Shown here: positions 34,229 through 43,702 of the stretch, piece by piece
Numbering within the stretch: the stretch's first letter is position 1
Layout: each line of letters starts with the position of its first letter
Assembly (NCBI GenBank): GCA_006226425.1
Contig: SBGX01000019.1
Coordinates: forward strand, 62,001-126,000
Direction of reading: 5' to 3'
DNA from: Bacteroidota bacterium
GTDB taxonomy: Bacteria > Bacteroidota > Bacteroidia > Flavobacteriales_D > Crocinitomicaceae
Length of the DNA: 64,000 bases
Notes under the pieces: model-generated
The model's input: only the letters and a program-made list of their open reading frames with translations
Databases searched by the model: none
What the model was told of the DNA's origin: nothing
Program-made: the position numbers and the translations under genes

Positions 34229-35683
34229 TTATTTGGTCTCTAATTTATGAAGAATTTTGTTCCTGAGCTTCGTATCCTTCACCTCCAGGCCCATCTCTTC
34301 TCCCAACTCTAACATGTACTTAAAGGCCATTTCGAAATCATTTGACAACTGTCCCTCCAAGATGGCATCCTTGATCCTATTTTTGATATCCCCCACCTGA
34401 AAACAAGGTTCCAGTCCAAAGGTTTTCATAATCAAATCTCCTGACACCGGAGGCTGAAAATTTCGTAAACGGTCCTTCTCTTCGACTGCCTTTAATTTCT
34501 CTGCTACAATCTCAAAATTCTTTCGATACCGCGCTACCTTGAACTCATTTTTTGAAGTAATGTCCGCATTACAGAGGAGCATCAGGTCATCAATATCATC
34601 CCCTGCCTCAAAAAGCAAGCGCCGAACCGCAGAGTCTGTCACATGCCCTTTCACCAGAGAAATTGGGCGCAAGTGCAATCGAACCATTTTTCGGACATAC
34701 TTCATTTTCTGATCCATTGGAAGTTTCAAGCGCTTAAATATTTTTGGAACCATTCGCGCTCCAACATCTTCGTGTCCATGAAAAGTCCAACCCGTTTTCG
34801 GATCAAAACGCTTCGTAGCAGGCTTGGCAATATCATGCAAAATGGCTGCCCATCGCAACCACAAATCGTCACTGGTTTCTGCCAGGTTATCGAGTACTTC
34901 AAGGGTATGATAGAAATTATCCTTATGCGATTTTTTTCCAATCGTGTCAACTCCTTCGAGGGCTACCATCTCCGGAAAAAATTGCTTCAACAAACCGGTA
35001 TCAAATAACAACTTGAATCCTCTCGACGGTTGCGGGGCCAAAATCATCTTGTGCAACTCATCCATGATCCGTTCAACAGATACAATTTCCAACCTGGAAG
35101 CGTGATCATAAATAGCCTGGAAGCTCTTTGCTTCAATCTTAAAGTCCAACTGAGTCGCAAAACGAATCGCCCGCAACATCCGAAGTGGGTCGTCCGAATA
35201 GGTCTGACCTGCCTCCCGTGGTGTTCGGATCAAGCCTTCTTGCAGATCATCTATTCCATTGAAGGGATCCAATAACTCACCAAAATTGTCCTGGTGCAAA
35301 CTAATTGCCAGGGCATTAATGGTGAAATCCCGGCGTAACTGATCATCTTCCAGACTCCCGCTTTCAACTACTGGTTTTCTCGAATCTCTAATGTAAGATT
35401 CCTTCCTGGCACCCACGAACTCTACATCCAGGTCTTTGTAACGGAAATGTGCCGTTCCGAAATTTCGAAACAGTGACACTTTCTTAATGCGCAGCTTCTG
35501 GGCACTCTTTTCGGCCAGTTCCAATCCATTTCCCACCACCACGATATCTATATCCTTGGAAGGTCGTTCCAGGATCAAATCACGCACAAATCCTCCGACA
35601 ACATATGCCTGAAGATTCTGTTCTGTCGCGATTTGCGACACAACCTTAAAAACCGGATGTTTTAGATGATTTGAGAAATTCAT
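34229..35683 (-). CDS. cca: CCA tRNA nucleotidyltransferase with HD domain
   Basis: 484 residues from ATG 35683. A -7 promoter element at 35701-35708 lies just upstream, which rules out the longer frame to 35749. The class II nucleotidyltransferase head has YVVGGFVRDLIL and KDIDIVVVG (catalytic Asp pair); RRDFTINALAI and DPLRMLRAIRFATQL follow. A C-terminal HD domain is present (ILHDIAKP, GHEDVGARMVPKI). It adds or repairs the 3' CCA of tRNAs. First gene of the operon cca, PRiA4_ORF3, methyltransferase, TraB, FKBP. Confidence 0.95.
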   Translation of the reverse strand: MNFSNHLKHPVFKVVSQIATEQNLQAYVVGGFVRDLILERPSKDIDIVVVGNGLELAEKSAQKLRIKKVSLFRNFGTAHFRYKDLDVEFVGARKESYIRDSRKPVVESGSLEDDQLRRDFTINALAISLHQDNFGELLDPFNGIDDLQEGLIRTPREAGQTYSDDPLRMLRAIRFATQLDFKIEAKSFQAIYDHASRLEIVSVERIMDELHKMILAPQPSRGFKLLFDTGLLKQFFPEMVALEGVDTIGKKSHKDNFYHTLEVLDNLAETSDDLWLRWAAILHDIAKPATKRFDPKTGWTFHGHEDVGARMVPKIFKRLKLPMDQKMKYVRKMVRLHLRPISLVKGHVTDSAVRRLLFEAGDDIDDLMLLCNADITSKNEFKVARYRKNFEIVAEKLKAVEEKDRLRNFQPPVSGDLIMKTFGLEPCFQVGDIKNRIKDAILEGQLSNDFEMAFKYMLELGEEMGLEVKDTKLRNKILHKLETK

Positions 35684-35700
35684 GGTATCAAACGGGACGG

Positions 35701-35708
35701 CAAATATA
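35701..35708 (-). promoter_or_regulatory. -7 promoter element of the cca operon
   Basis: Minus-strand TATATTTG, exact TAnnTTTG; predicted leader about 14 bases to ATG 35683. No -33 TTG. Confidence 0.55.
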
Positions 35709-35767
35709 AGCAGTTTTTCACGAACGAAAAAATTTGTTTCCCTTATCAATTCAGGCTTTCAGCACAC

Positions 35768-36994
35768 TTATGCTTTGGACAAATGCTGCTTGACCCGGTA
35801 CATGAAATAAATGTTCAATAAGATGATCAATACGACCAAATATCCAAGCCAGTCAAAATGCTCCAGAGGACTGTCCTTGGACTGCTGAACGACGATCATT
35901 CCACTAATCGATGTAGCCAGCCCTCCCGACAATTGTTGCAAGGAGGAATTGACACTCATAAATGCCCCCCGATCTTTCAAACCAGGAAGTCCCATAATCA
36001 TGGCATTTGCCGGAACCATGCGACTCATTATTCCAATCATCATCAGCATGTTCACCAAAGCGACCAAATAAAAGCCCCATCTACCCATAAAGCAGTATAC
36101 GATAACCGTCACAGCCATCCAAACCGACGCATAGGCATACAATTTCATCCGATCCATTCGGTCACTCAACTTCCCTGTAATCGGCATAATAATAAGGGTG
36201 GTAATCCCTCCAATCAAAAATAACATCGGTAGTTCTGTTTCTGTAATTCCCAGGTTATTGATCGAATAAACACTTCCCCAGGGCATCATCATCCAGCCAC
36301 CAAGCGAAAGACAGGCTGTGGCCAAAAAACCACTCCGGTACCTTCGATTCATGAGCGTATTCCACAGATGTTTCAGTGGATTCTCCTTTTCCTGCACGGC
36401 CAAATGATCCCGAATTGGCTTCATTTTGATAATTGCCACTAAACAAACCATCGCTGCCAGAATAACAATCATAAAAAAGGGAGACTGCCATCCCCAGCTA
36501 TTGGCGATAAACAAGCTAATTGGAATCCCCATCACCTGACTAACTCCAAAGCCCATTTGCAAAAACCCGATCACTCTTCCGCGCTGGTTTTCGGCGAAAA
36601 TATCGGCAATGATCGCCATCGATATAGAGCCTATCACTCCTCCAAAAATTCCGGTAATGATACGGGCCAACAACAAAAGCCAATAACTTGATACCAGGCC
36701 ACACAACAAGGTCCCCAGAATAAATCCGATGTAAAAAAACAACAGCAATTTTTTCCGATCAAAACGATCCGCAAAACCGGCTGTCAAAAAGCCGGAAGAA
36801 CCGGCACTAAACGCGTACACGGCGACTACCATACTGAACTGCGATGGATTCAGGTCCATGGCCTTTTTCAGCATATCCCCTAATGGGGACATCACCATAA
36901 AATCCAGTACAACCGTAAACTGGGTCATTGCCAAAACAATGATCACCCATACCTGATAAGAGGTGAATTTCCCCTTTGTTGCTACCCGATCCAT
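35768..36994 (-). CDS. MFS transporter (DHA1-like)
   Basis: 408 residues, about 12 hydrophobic segments. The N-terminal half has the MFS loop motif GFADRFDRKKLLLFF and the helix-5 motif GFGVSQVMGIPIS; the central loop is charged (MKPIRDHLAVQEKEN). Proton-linked drug or small-molecule exporters look like this; no substrate can be named. It overlaps the M61 gene by 13 bases and is the last gene of a three-gene operon with two peptidases, so a peptide or amino acid substrate is possible. Confidence 0.9.
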   Translation of the reverse strand: MDRVATKGKFTSYQVWVIIVLAMTQFTVVLDFMVMSPLGDMLKKAMDLNPSQFSMVVAVYAFSAGSSGFLTAGFADRFDRKKLLLFFYIGFILGTLLCGLVSSYWLLLLARIITGIFGGVIGSISMAIIADIFAENQRGRVIGFLQMGFGVSQVMGIPISLFIANSWGWQSPFFMIVILAAMVCLVAIIKMKPIRDHLAVQEKENPLKHLWNTLMNRRYRSGFLATACLSLGGWMMMPWGSVYSINNLGITETELPMLFLIGGITTLIIMPITGKLSDRMDRMKLYAYASVWMAVTVIVYCFMGRWGFYLVALVNMLMMIGIMSRMVPANAMIMGLPGLKDRGAFMSVNSSLQQLSGGLATSISGMIVVQQSKDSPLEHFDWLGYLVVLIILLNIYFMYRVKQHLSKA

Positions 36995-38688
36995 TTCTTA
37001 AAAGCTCTTTGCTGGTGTTGGTTTGGGGTAGTTACCCTGCTCAGCTCATATTTCATGTAAAAATGTCGATCGATCACTGGCAAAATAACCTCTTTCAGAA
37101 CGCCACTTCGAGAGATTGTCAATACTTTCTGATCTTCATCAAAATAGTTTAACCATTGATCCATATTTTCGTTGAGTTGCATTCCATTCACTGCGAGCAC
37201 CTCATCCTGCAACATCAATCCTCCCAACTCTGCTGTACCTCCTGGATACATGTCTGAAACAACTGTTTTTCCATTCTTTTGCTGAACTTTAAGGCCCAAA
37301 TTTCCGGCACTGTAATCTTTCACGGGCTCGTGTTTCAACTCCAGTCCCAGGTATTCAAAGGCATCGGTCAAAATCGACTCGTAGGGCTTGGTTCCAAAAA
37401 AATAATCTTCCCATAACTGGTCAAACGATTGTCCTGCGGTCTGTTCAACCACTTTTTTGTAATCTGCCTCCGTCACTCCTTTTTGTCGGTGATAATAATT
37501 AAAATATAATCGCTTCATCACTTCATCCAGGCCATACTTCTCCTTTGTATGCCGCATCACAAATACATCTGTCACGAAAGCCAACAAAGCACCTTCCGTG
37601 TAAATCGAAACCTTTCTCCCCGGAGCCCCTGCCACATAACCGTCTAACCAGGTATCCCATGACGATTCCGCCACCGAATAGTTGAAACGAGCGAAATTGT
37701 CGAAGTGTCGCTGTAATTTGCTGCTAAATTCTTTATAGTACTGCTGCTCGGAGAACACCCCACTCTTAAATAGAAAATGATCGCCTTGATAGGTCGTCAC
37801 CCCTTCACACAGAAAGCCCAAATGCGAGTAATTTTCCTTCGTAAAATCATAAGGATACATCTCAGCCGGTCTGATGGCCTTGACATTCCAGGTATGGTAA
37901 AGTTCATGGGAACTAACTCCCAATAATTCGTCGTAAAAGCTCCCGAAAACGTCGTACGAAGGTCCTAGCAGAATAACTGTCGAATGCTGATGTTCCACCC
38001 CATGATAAGCCTTATAAGGCACAATTTGAAACAGAAAGTAATACTCCCTAACCGGAAATTCCGAGAACTCTTCCATCTGCTTGGAGGTAAAAGCGAGGAA
38101 ATCTTTTTTCAGACGATCCCAATCTACTTTGACTTCTCCCTGAAAGACCAGATGAAAAATCACTCCTTCCACCTCATAAGTCTCCTCTTGAAAATCAGGG
38201 GAACAAATCCACGGTGCATCTGCCAGGGAGTCAAAATTCGGCGCCTTCATCACCTTTCCTTCCTGAGGCAATGAACAGGCAACTCGATAATGATCCGGAA
38301 CATTTAAAGTCACTTCGCAAGCTTCATCTTCATGCCCTTCGGCATAGATGCAGCAGTTCACGGGATTCACATACAGTTGTTTTGCATCCAGGTAAGTTGA
38401 CCCAGCATTCAATTCCGAAGCATAATACTGATAATCCACCTGAACTTCCATTGCTTCAGCCACTTCAAATTCCCAACAGTCCTTACTGACTTTGTGACAG
38501 GTCAATTTTTCAGCACTTGCTCTCAATTTCAGATTACGGACATTTTTAGCGAAATTCCCTAATTCATAGCGACCTGGTCGCCAGGAAGGAAGTCGGAAAC
38601 GATTTACCCCTGCTTCAGCCTGAAAGAAATAGCTAATCTGAATGTATTGTAGATTCGAATTCTCGATGGAAAAGTGATACTTCGTCAT
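36982..38688 (-). CDS. M61 family glycyl aminopeptidase with PDZ domain
   Basis: 568 residues. Zinc motif HELYH (261-265) with the third ligand Glu295 in LCEGVT; both are typical of family M61. An N-terminal beta domain (PSWRPGRYELGNFAKNV) precedes it and a PDZ domain follows near residue 460 (NLGLKVQQKNGKTVVSDM). No signal peptide is visible at the chosen start, so it may be cytoplasmic, unlike many family members. Five bases downstream of the M14 gene. Confidence 0.92.
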   Translation of the reverse strand: MTKYHFSIENSNLQYIQISYFFQAEAGVNRFRLPSWRPGRYELGNFAKNVRNLKLRASAEKLTCHKVSKDCWEFEVAEAMEVQVDYQYYASELNAGSTYLDAKQLYVNPVNCCIYAEGHEDEACEVTLNVPDHYRVACSLPQEGKVMKAPNFDSLADAPWICSPDFQEETYEVEGVIFHLVFQGEVKVDWDRLKKDFLAFTSKQMEEFSEFPVREYYFLFQIVPYKAYHGVEHQHSTVILLGPSYDVFGSFYDELLGVSSHELYHTWNVKAIRPAEMYPYDFTKENYSHLGFLCEGVTTYQGDHFLFKSGVFSEQQYYKEFSSKLQRHFDNFARFNYSVAESSWDTWLDGYVAGAPGRKVSIYTEGALLAFVTDVFVMRHTKEKYGLDEVMKRLYFNYYHRQKGVTEADYKKVVEQTAGQSFDQLWEDYFFGTKPYESILTDAFEYLGLELKHEPVKDYSAGNLGLKVQQKNGKTVVSDMYPGGTAELGGLMLQDEVLAVNGMQLNENMDQWLNYFDEDQKVLTISRSGVLKEVILPVIDRHFYMKYELSRVTTPNQHQQRAFKKWIG

Positions 38689-38693
38689 GTCTT

Positions 38694-40403
38694 TTAATAA
38701 ATTTTGTAAATCGGTAATTTCATGTAGGAGGCCTCAAAATAATGGCTTCGCTGATAAATAAAATAAAGTTGTGCCCATTGACTTTCCGCGAACTTGGGAT
38801 CCTCAGCCTTTCTTCGCTCCAGCTCCTTTTTTAGAGTCGGATTCTTTTGAATCAACTCTGCTGCGATATCCTCAAAAACGTAAGGAGAGAAATATTCCTT
38901 CTGTTGCAGATAACTGTCGAAAAAATTCCAGGCAAAATAACTATCCGGAGCAAGCGGTTCCAACACGGAACAAATAAACCGCCTCCGATTCTGGTTGGTT
39001 GGAATCAAGTAATCCCCTGACTTTAATTTCCATTTTACGGGCCGCTCCTGATATTTCGTCTTCGAGTGTAAGTAATGTCCTTCGTACGGACCGCTGCGAG
39101 ATTCATAGTCTGTAATTTCTATCTGACTTAACAGTATGGTGGTATCTCTCCCGACCTTTCTCATTTGAACTTCGTTTGCTTGAAGACGCTCAATCAATTT
39201 TACACACTGTGCCGACACAACATAATATGACGGAATTCTGATGGAATCACTGGCTCTAAAATCTTTGTAATAGGAAAGGTACTTTGTAAACGGTTTGTCC
39301 CGGTCATAATACAGGCGATCAAGGCCAGTCACCTGACTCTTTTTGTAGCCATGCTCAAAGCCCATAAACAACACGCTGTCTCTTTTCTCTGTTCGCTGGA
39401 AATTGCAATAAAACAAATTTGCCCTCTTGCTACTTTTTAAGGCCTCCTCCCTTGCCTCTTCGAGTTTAGAAGCATTTTTATTCAACCATGCCAAAGCCGA
39501 TCCTAAATAAGCTCTGGTAGCATGTACGCGTTGTTCAAACCCTTTGAGCATGTGTGTTTCCGTCGTAATACTCAGACTATGAAACATACTCGCATACCCC
39601 ATGGCATATCGGGGAAGATCATCGAAGGCGACAAGTCCGGAGTCCGGAACTGCCTTCAAACTTTGAACGTAAGGCGTTACGTAGATCTTTTGTTCCCTCA
39701 TCAATCGATCCATCTCCGGAACGAACTCATTGCTGGTTAGTTGACGCAGCGAAGGCTCCATGCGGGCTTCCAGTTGATAAATCAAGGTCATCGTATGCTG
39801 ATAATCCGCCCCATTACTAACATGTGTATCGATGAATAAATCCGGGTCAAGTGCGTGAAAAATTCGGGCGAAAGTAAAGGCATTCTTCGAATCCATTTTG
39901 ATGAAATCCCGATTCAAATCCAGGTTCTGTGCATTGCCTCGAAAACCATATTCCATGGGTCCAAGTTGGTTTGCCCGACTATGACTCCCCCGATTCATGG
40001 CCCCTCCCACATTGTAACACAAAACAAAGGCCAGCGTAATCTCAGATTGAATCTGAAGTTCCCCTTTCAAATGGGATTCTGTCAACATCCCGCAGGCATT
40101 GATTCCGTCCGGTTCCCCCGGATGAATTCCATTATTGATAAACAAAGTGGTACCTTTTCTTGCTCGTTCAAAGGTCTTTAGAGAGTCTCCTGCTCCATTC
40201 AGTACGCAAAGGTAAATGGGCAATCCATAATCAGAATCTCCCATCTGATATAGCTCCAATTGCCCCTTATCTTCCAATCCCTGATAGTACCGAACCAGCT
40301 CTTCATATTCCGGCGTCTGATTTCCCTCGAATATTTGAGCATGAAGGGCTCCGAACCCAAAAAGGACTCCAAAAAATAAACAAATCGATTTGAAATTGAT
40401 CAT
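38694..40403 (-). CDS. M14 family zinc carboxypeptidase, secreted
   Basis: 569 residues from ATG 40403, which gives a signal peptide (MINFKSICLFFGVLFGFGALHAQ); ATG 40412 is an alternative and the longer frame to 40475 lies upstream of the promoter. Zinc ligands: HxxE in NNGIHPGEPDG (His94, Glu97) and His194 in DTHVS. NLDLNRDF is the substrate-binding stretch. A long C-terminal part (about 300-569) is unassigned. Exported carboxypeptidase, first gene of an operon with M61 and MFS genes. Confidence 0.9.
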   Translation of the reverse strand: MINFKSICLFFGVLFGFGALHAQIFEGNQTPEYEELVRYYQGLEDKGQLELYQMGDSDYGLPIYLCVLNGAGDSLKTFERARKGTTLFINNGIHPGEPDGINACGMLTESHLKGELQIQSEITLAFVLCYNVGGAMNRGSHSRANQLGPMEYGFRGNAQNLDLNRDFIKMDSKNAFTFARIFHALDPDLFIDTHVSNGADYQHTMTLIYQLEARMEPSLRQLTSNEFVPEMDRLMREQKIYVTPYVQSLKAVPDSGLVAFDDLPRYAMGYASMFHSLSITTETHMLKGFEQRVHATRAYLGSALAWLNKNASKLEEAREEALKSSKRANLFYCNFQRTEKRDSVLFMGFEHGYKKSQVTGLDRLYYDRDKPFTKYLSYYKDFRASDSIRIPSYYVVSAQCVKLIERLQANEVQMRKVGRDTTILLSQIEITDYESRSGPYEGHYLHSKTKYQERPVKWKLKSGDYLIPTNQNRRRFICSVLEPLAPDSYFAWNFFDSYLQQKEYFSPYVFEDIAAELIQKNPTLKKELERRKAEDPKFAESQWAQLYFIYQRSHYFEASYMKLPIYKIY

Positions 40404-40426
40404 TTGGCTCATGGACTTTGTTGGAT

Positions 40427-40455
40427 CAAAACTACGAAATAATTGGCTCCACAAA
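40427..40455 (-). promoter_or_regulatory. Promoter of the M14-M61-MFS operon
   Basis: Minus strand: TTTG (40452-40455), 17 bases, TAGTTTTG (40427-40434). The predicted start leaves about 20 bases to ATG 40403 and excludes the start at 40475. Confidence 0.55.
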
Positions 40456-40515
40456 TCAGACAATTCGATCAACAAGGGATTCTATGCATAGACAATTAAC
40501 AGCTACGTTTGGATA

Positions 40516-40542
40516 ACTCAACGAGAGGCCTCGTAATTGAGT
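40516..40542. repeat. Hairpin in the divergent M14/LpxD intergenic region
   Basis: ACTCAACGAG (40516-40525), loop AGGC, CTCG (40530-40533), three-base bulge TAA, TTGAGT (40537-40542). A ten-base-pair stem with one bulge, followed on the plus strand by CTCTTTT. It is not at the end of any gene. Confidence 0.5.
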
Positions 40543-40575
40543 CTCTTTTAAGCGTAACTTTAAAAAAAATGACCC

Positions 40576-41499
40576 ATGAAATTAACTGAGGCCCTGAGCC
40601 TGAAAGATGCCGCAGAATTCCTGAATTGCGATTTTTTGGGAGATCCTGCCCACCTCATTACCGGACTCAACGAAATACACATGGTGGAAACGGGAGATTT
40701 GGTATTTGTGGATCACCCGAAGTACTACGAAAAAGCGCTTCATAGTGCCGCAACCACCATTTTAATAGACAAAAAGGTGGATTGTCCTCCTGGCAAAGGA
40801 CTTCTGATTTCTGCCCAACCTTTCGACGACTACAATCGACTGACCAAACACTACACGCCTTTCAAACCGGTTCGTAGTGGTCAGGGAGAAAATGTTCGCA
40901 TCCATCCAGACGCCATCATTTACCCCAATGTTTTCATTGGAAACGACGTAGAGATTGGAGCCGGAAGTATTCTTTATCCTGGAGCCTGCATCATGGACCG
41001 TACGATCATCGGGAAAGACGTCAAAGTTGGTCCGGGCAGTATCATTGGCTACGACGCTTTCTACTATAAGAAAAAAGCAGATGGTTTTGATCAAATGCAC
41101 TCTTCGGGTGGTGTGATTCTAGAGGACCGTGTAGATATCGGTGCAGGATGTACCATTGACAAGGGCGTATCGGCAGATACAACCATTGGGTACGGAACGA
41201 AGATCGACAATCAGGTACACGTCGGACACGACTGTATCATCGGAAAACATTGCCTGATTGCCGCACAAGTTGGCCTGGCGGGATGTGTACGTATGGAAGA
41301 CCATGTTACTCTATGGGGACAAGTGGGATGTACGAGCGATGTTACCATTGAAGAAGGAGTAACGGTGTATGCCCAATCGGGGATCAAGGAAAGTCTGGAA
41401 GCGGGAAAGACCTATTTTGGAAGCCCCTGCGGGGAAGCCCGGGAAAAATTCCGGGAATTGGCTGCCATCAAAAAAATTCCTGAACTGCTAAAAAAATAA
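40576..41499 (+). CDS. LpxD-like UDP-3-O-acyl-glucosamine N-acyltransferase
   Basis: 307 residues. N-terminal uridine-binding domain (about 1-95) and a left-handed beta helix of hexapeptide repeats (for example VFIGNDVEIGAGSILYPGA, CIIGKHCLIAAQVGLAG). The stretch IDNQVHVGHDC holds the active-site His equivalent. LpxD adds the N-acyl chain in lipid A synthesis. In Bacteroidota a second, longer lpxD usually sits in the main lipid A cluster, so this shorter form may be a paralogue with different chain choice. A Bacteroidota -7-like TAACTTTA lies 14 bases before the ATG. One base separates it from the phosphatase gene. Confidence 0.82.
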   Translation: MKLTEALSLKDAAEFLNCDFLGDPAHLITGLNEIHMVETGDLVFVDHPKYYEKALHSAATTILIDKKVDCPPGKGLLISAQPFDDYNRLTKHYTPFKPVRSGQGENVRIHPDAIIYPNVFIGNDVEIGAGSILYPGACIMDRTIIGKDVKVGPGSIIGYDAFYYKKKADGFDQMHSSGGVILEDRVDIGAGCTIDKGVSADTTIGYGTKIDNQVHVGHDCIIGKHCLIAAQVGLAGCVRMEDHVTLWGQVGCTSDVTIEEGVTVYAQSGIKESLEAGKTYFGSPCGEAREKFRELAAIKKIPELLKK

Positions 41500-41500
41500 G

Positions 41501-42733
41501 ATGCCTGAAGTACTCATACGGGATTTGGAACAAAAGATTCTGGACAATGAATTCAAACTGAATTCATTGCTGGAAATCACCAATGCCATTAACCAAAATG
41601 AGTCTGTGGAAAAACTGGCCCGAATCTTTGATTTCATTCTGAAAGAACAAATCGGAGTTCCGCGCTTTTTGCTTTTTCACAAAAAAGAAGGCTGGGAATT
41701 ATTGCTCAAAACGGGATTCAAAGGTCGCTCCAAAGACATTGTGGTAGAACGAGACCTCTTGAGATTTCAGGAAATCACCGTCATTGAATCCTCCCATTCA
41801 CCGGTAATCAACCAGTTCGAGGTCGTTGTACCAATCCTCCACCAGGGAGAAGCTTTGGCCTATCTGCTATTGGCCGGACTGGACGAACTAAGGTTAAACC
41901 GCCTGGAAGCCATGAATGAAATGAGCTTCATCCAGACCCTGACTAACATCATCGTAGTGGCCATCGAAAACCGCCGAATGAGTAAACAAGGGATCGTTCA
42001 GGCAAGAATCAAAAAAGAACTCGAAGTCGCCTCTGAGATGCAAAAACTACTTTTTCCAAGCGACCTACCTTCCAATAAATGGATGGATATTTCCGCCAAA
42101 CACATTCCTCGTCACGAGGTGGGAGGTGACTACTATGATTTCATCCCTCTCAACGAAGAAGAGTACATCCTTTGTATTGCAGACGTTTCCGGGAAAGGGA
42201 TCAGTGCCGCCATGCTGATGGCGAACTTTCAGGCCACTATACGCACGCTTTTTAGTTATCAGCGCTTTGAACTAAAATTTCTCATTGAGGAATTAAACAA
42301 AAAGGTGATTCGCAGCTCCAAAGGAGAGAAGTTTATTACTTTCTTCATTGCTCACTATCACATGGCCAAGCGCGAGCTTCACTACATCAATGCTGGACAC
42401 AACTACCCCTTTGTTACCAATGGCAAGGAATACGAATTGTTGGACGAAGGCTGTGTCGGACTTGGCATGTTTGAAGAACTTCCCTTTATCAACCTGGGAC
42501 GATTGGTGATTCCCAACAACTCAACCCTCGTACTTTATACCGACGGGATCATTGAGCTTGAAAACGAACGAAATGAGCTTTTTGAACTGGACCGGCTGGT
42601 GAAGCTTGTTCACAGCTTTTATCCTCTCAAAATGGAAGATCTTAACAATTTGATCTTTTCCAAACTGGATGAATGGAGGGGGAATAAAAATTTGGTTGAT
42701 GATACGGCGATTTTTTGTTGCCGCTTTTTCTAG
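41501..42733 (+). CDS. GAF-domain PP2C (SpoIIE/RsbU) serine phosphatase
   Basis: 410 residues. A GAF-like sensor domain (about 20-160) is followed by a short coiled linker (KKELEVASEMQKLLFPSDLP) and a PP2C-type SpoIIE domain with metal-binding GGDYYDF (208-214), ADVSGKG (227-233) and LYTDGIIE. These enzymes dephosphorylate anti-anti-sigma proteins in partner-switching cascades. No anti-sigma kinase or STAS gene is near, so the target is elsewhere. It converges on ftsY with two bases between the stops. Confidence 0.9.
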   Translation: MPEVLIRDLEQKILDNEFKLNSLLEITNAINQNESVEKLARIFDFILKEQIGVPRFLLFHKKEGWELLLKTGFKGRSKDIVVERDLLRFQEITVIESSHSPVINQFEVVVPILHQGEALAYLLLAGLDELRLNRLEAMNEMSFIQTLTNIIVVAIENRRMSKQGIVQARIKKELEVASEMQKLLFPSDLPSNKWMDISAKHIPRHEVGGDYYDFIPLNEEEYILCIADVSGKGISAAMLMANFQATIRTLFSYQRFELKFLIEELNKKVIRSSKGEKFITFFIAHYHMAKRELHYINAGHNYPFVTNGKEYELLDEGCVGLGMFEELPFINLGRLVIPNNSTLVLYTDGIIELENERNELFELDRLVKLVHSFYPLKMEDLNNLIFSKLDEWRGNKNLVDDTAIFCCRFF

Positions 42734-42735
42734 GA

Positions 42736-43689
42736 TTAGAAACTGAAAAGAGAATCTACGAATTCGTCTTTATTAAAAATCTGGAGGTCATTCATTCCTT
42801 CACCTACCCCGATGTATTTCACCGGAATTTTCATTTGATCGGAAATCCCAATGACCACACCACCTTTCGCAGTTCCATCGAGCTTTGTAATTGCCAACGC
42901 CGAAATTTGTGTCGTCAAAGCAAACTGTTTAGCTTGTTCAAAAGCATTCTGACCGGTTGAACCATCCAGTACTAACAAAACTTCATGAGGGGCTTCCGGG
43001 ATGACTTTATCCATCACTTTTCGGATTTTCCCCAATTCATTCATCAGGTTCACCTTGTTATGCAATCTTCCGGCGGTATCAATGATGACTACGTCTGCAT
43101 CCTGCGCCTTCGCGCTTTGAAGTGTATCAAAAGCTACGGAAGCCGGATCCGCTCCCATTCCCTGCTGAACGATCGGCACTCCAACCCGATCTGACCAAAC
43201 GATCAATTGATCCACGGCAGCTGCTCGGAAGGTATCCGCCGCTCCAAGGACAACTTTCATCCCCTGAGACTTAAATTGATGCGCCAGCTTTCCGATGGTC
43301 GTTGTTTTTCCAACACCGTTCACACCCACCACCATAATTACGTATGGCTTTTTATCAAAAACGAAGCTTTTTTCGAGTTCATTATAAGTATCGTTTTCCG
43401 CCAGTAATGCTGAAATTTCCTCCTTCAGCACCGAGTTCAGTTCGGAAGTATTGAGTACCTTATCTTTGGCTACACGATCTTCAATGCGTTCAATGATTTT
43501 TAAGGTAGTCTCTACTCCCACATCGGAAGTGATCAGCACTTCTTCCAACTCATCCAATACTTCGGCATCCACTTTGGATTTACCAACAATGGAACGCGTG
43601 AGTCTCGAGAAAAAACTCTGTTTCGTTTTTTCCAGCCCTTTGTCTAACGAAGCTTTATTTTCTTTGGAGAACAGCCCGAAAAACGCCAT
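42736..43689 (-). CDS. ftsY: Signal recognition particle receptor FtsY
   Basis: 317 residues. N-terminal N domain (KSFFSRL... VLDELEEVLITSDVG), then the SRP GTPase G domain: GVNGVGKTTT (122-131), DTFRAAAVDQL, DTAGRLHNKVNLMNEL and TKLDGTAKGG. The acidic A domain of E. coli FtsY is absent, as in many Bacteroidota. It docks SRP-bound ribosomes at the membrane. No promoter is visible between it and the hairpin 14 bases upstream, so it may depend on read-through from the ribosomal protein genes. Confidence 0.97.
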   Translation of the reverse strand: MAFFGLFSKENKASLDKGLEKTKQSFFSRLTRSIVGKSKVDAEVLDELEEVLITSDVGVETTLKIIERIEDRVAKDKVLNTSELNSVLKEEISALLAENDTYNELEKSFVFDKKPYVIMVVGVNGVGKTTTIGKLAHQFKSQGMKVVLGAADTFRAAAVDQLIVWSDRVGVPIVQQGMGADPASVAFDTLQSAKAQDADVVIIDTAGRLHNKVNLMNELGKIRKVMDKVIPEAPHEVLLVLDGSTGQNAFEQAKQFALTTQISALAITKLDGTAKGGVVIGISDQMKIPVKYIGVGEGMNDLQIFNKDEFVDSLFSF

Positions 43690-43702
43690 AAATTATAGGG
43701 AA

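Noticed and set aside
35684-35749. Earlier start of cca
   Set aside because: The -7 element at 35701-35708 lies inside this extension, so it cannot be translated from that promoter; ATG 35683 starts the usual family N-terminus.
40404-40475. Earlier start of the M14 carboxypeptidase
   Set aside because: The promoter at 40427-40455 overlaps it and the signal peptide begins at 40403.
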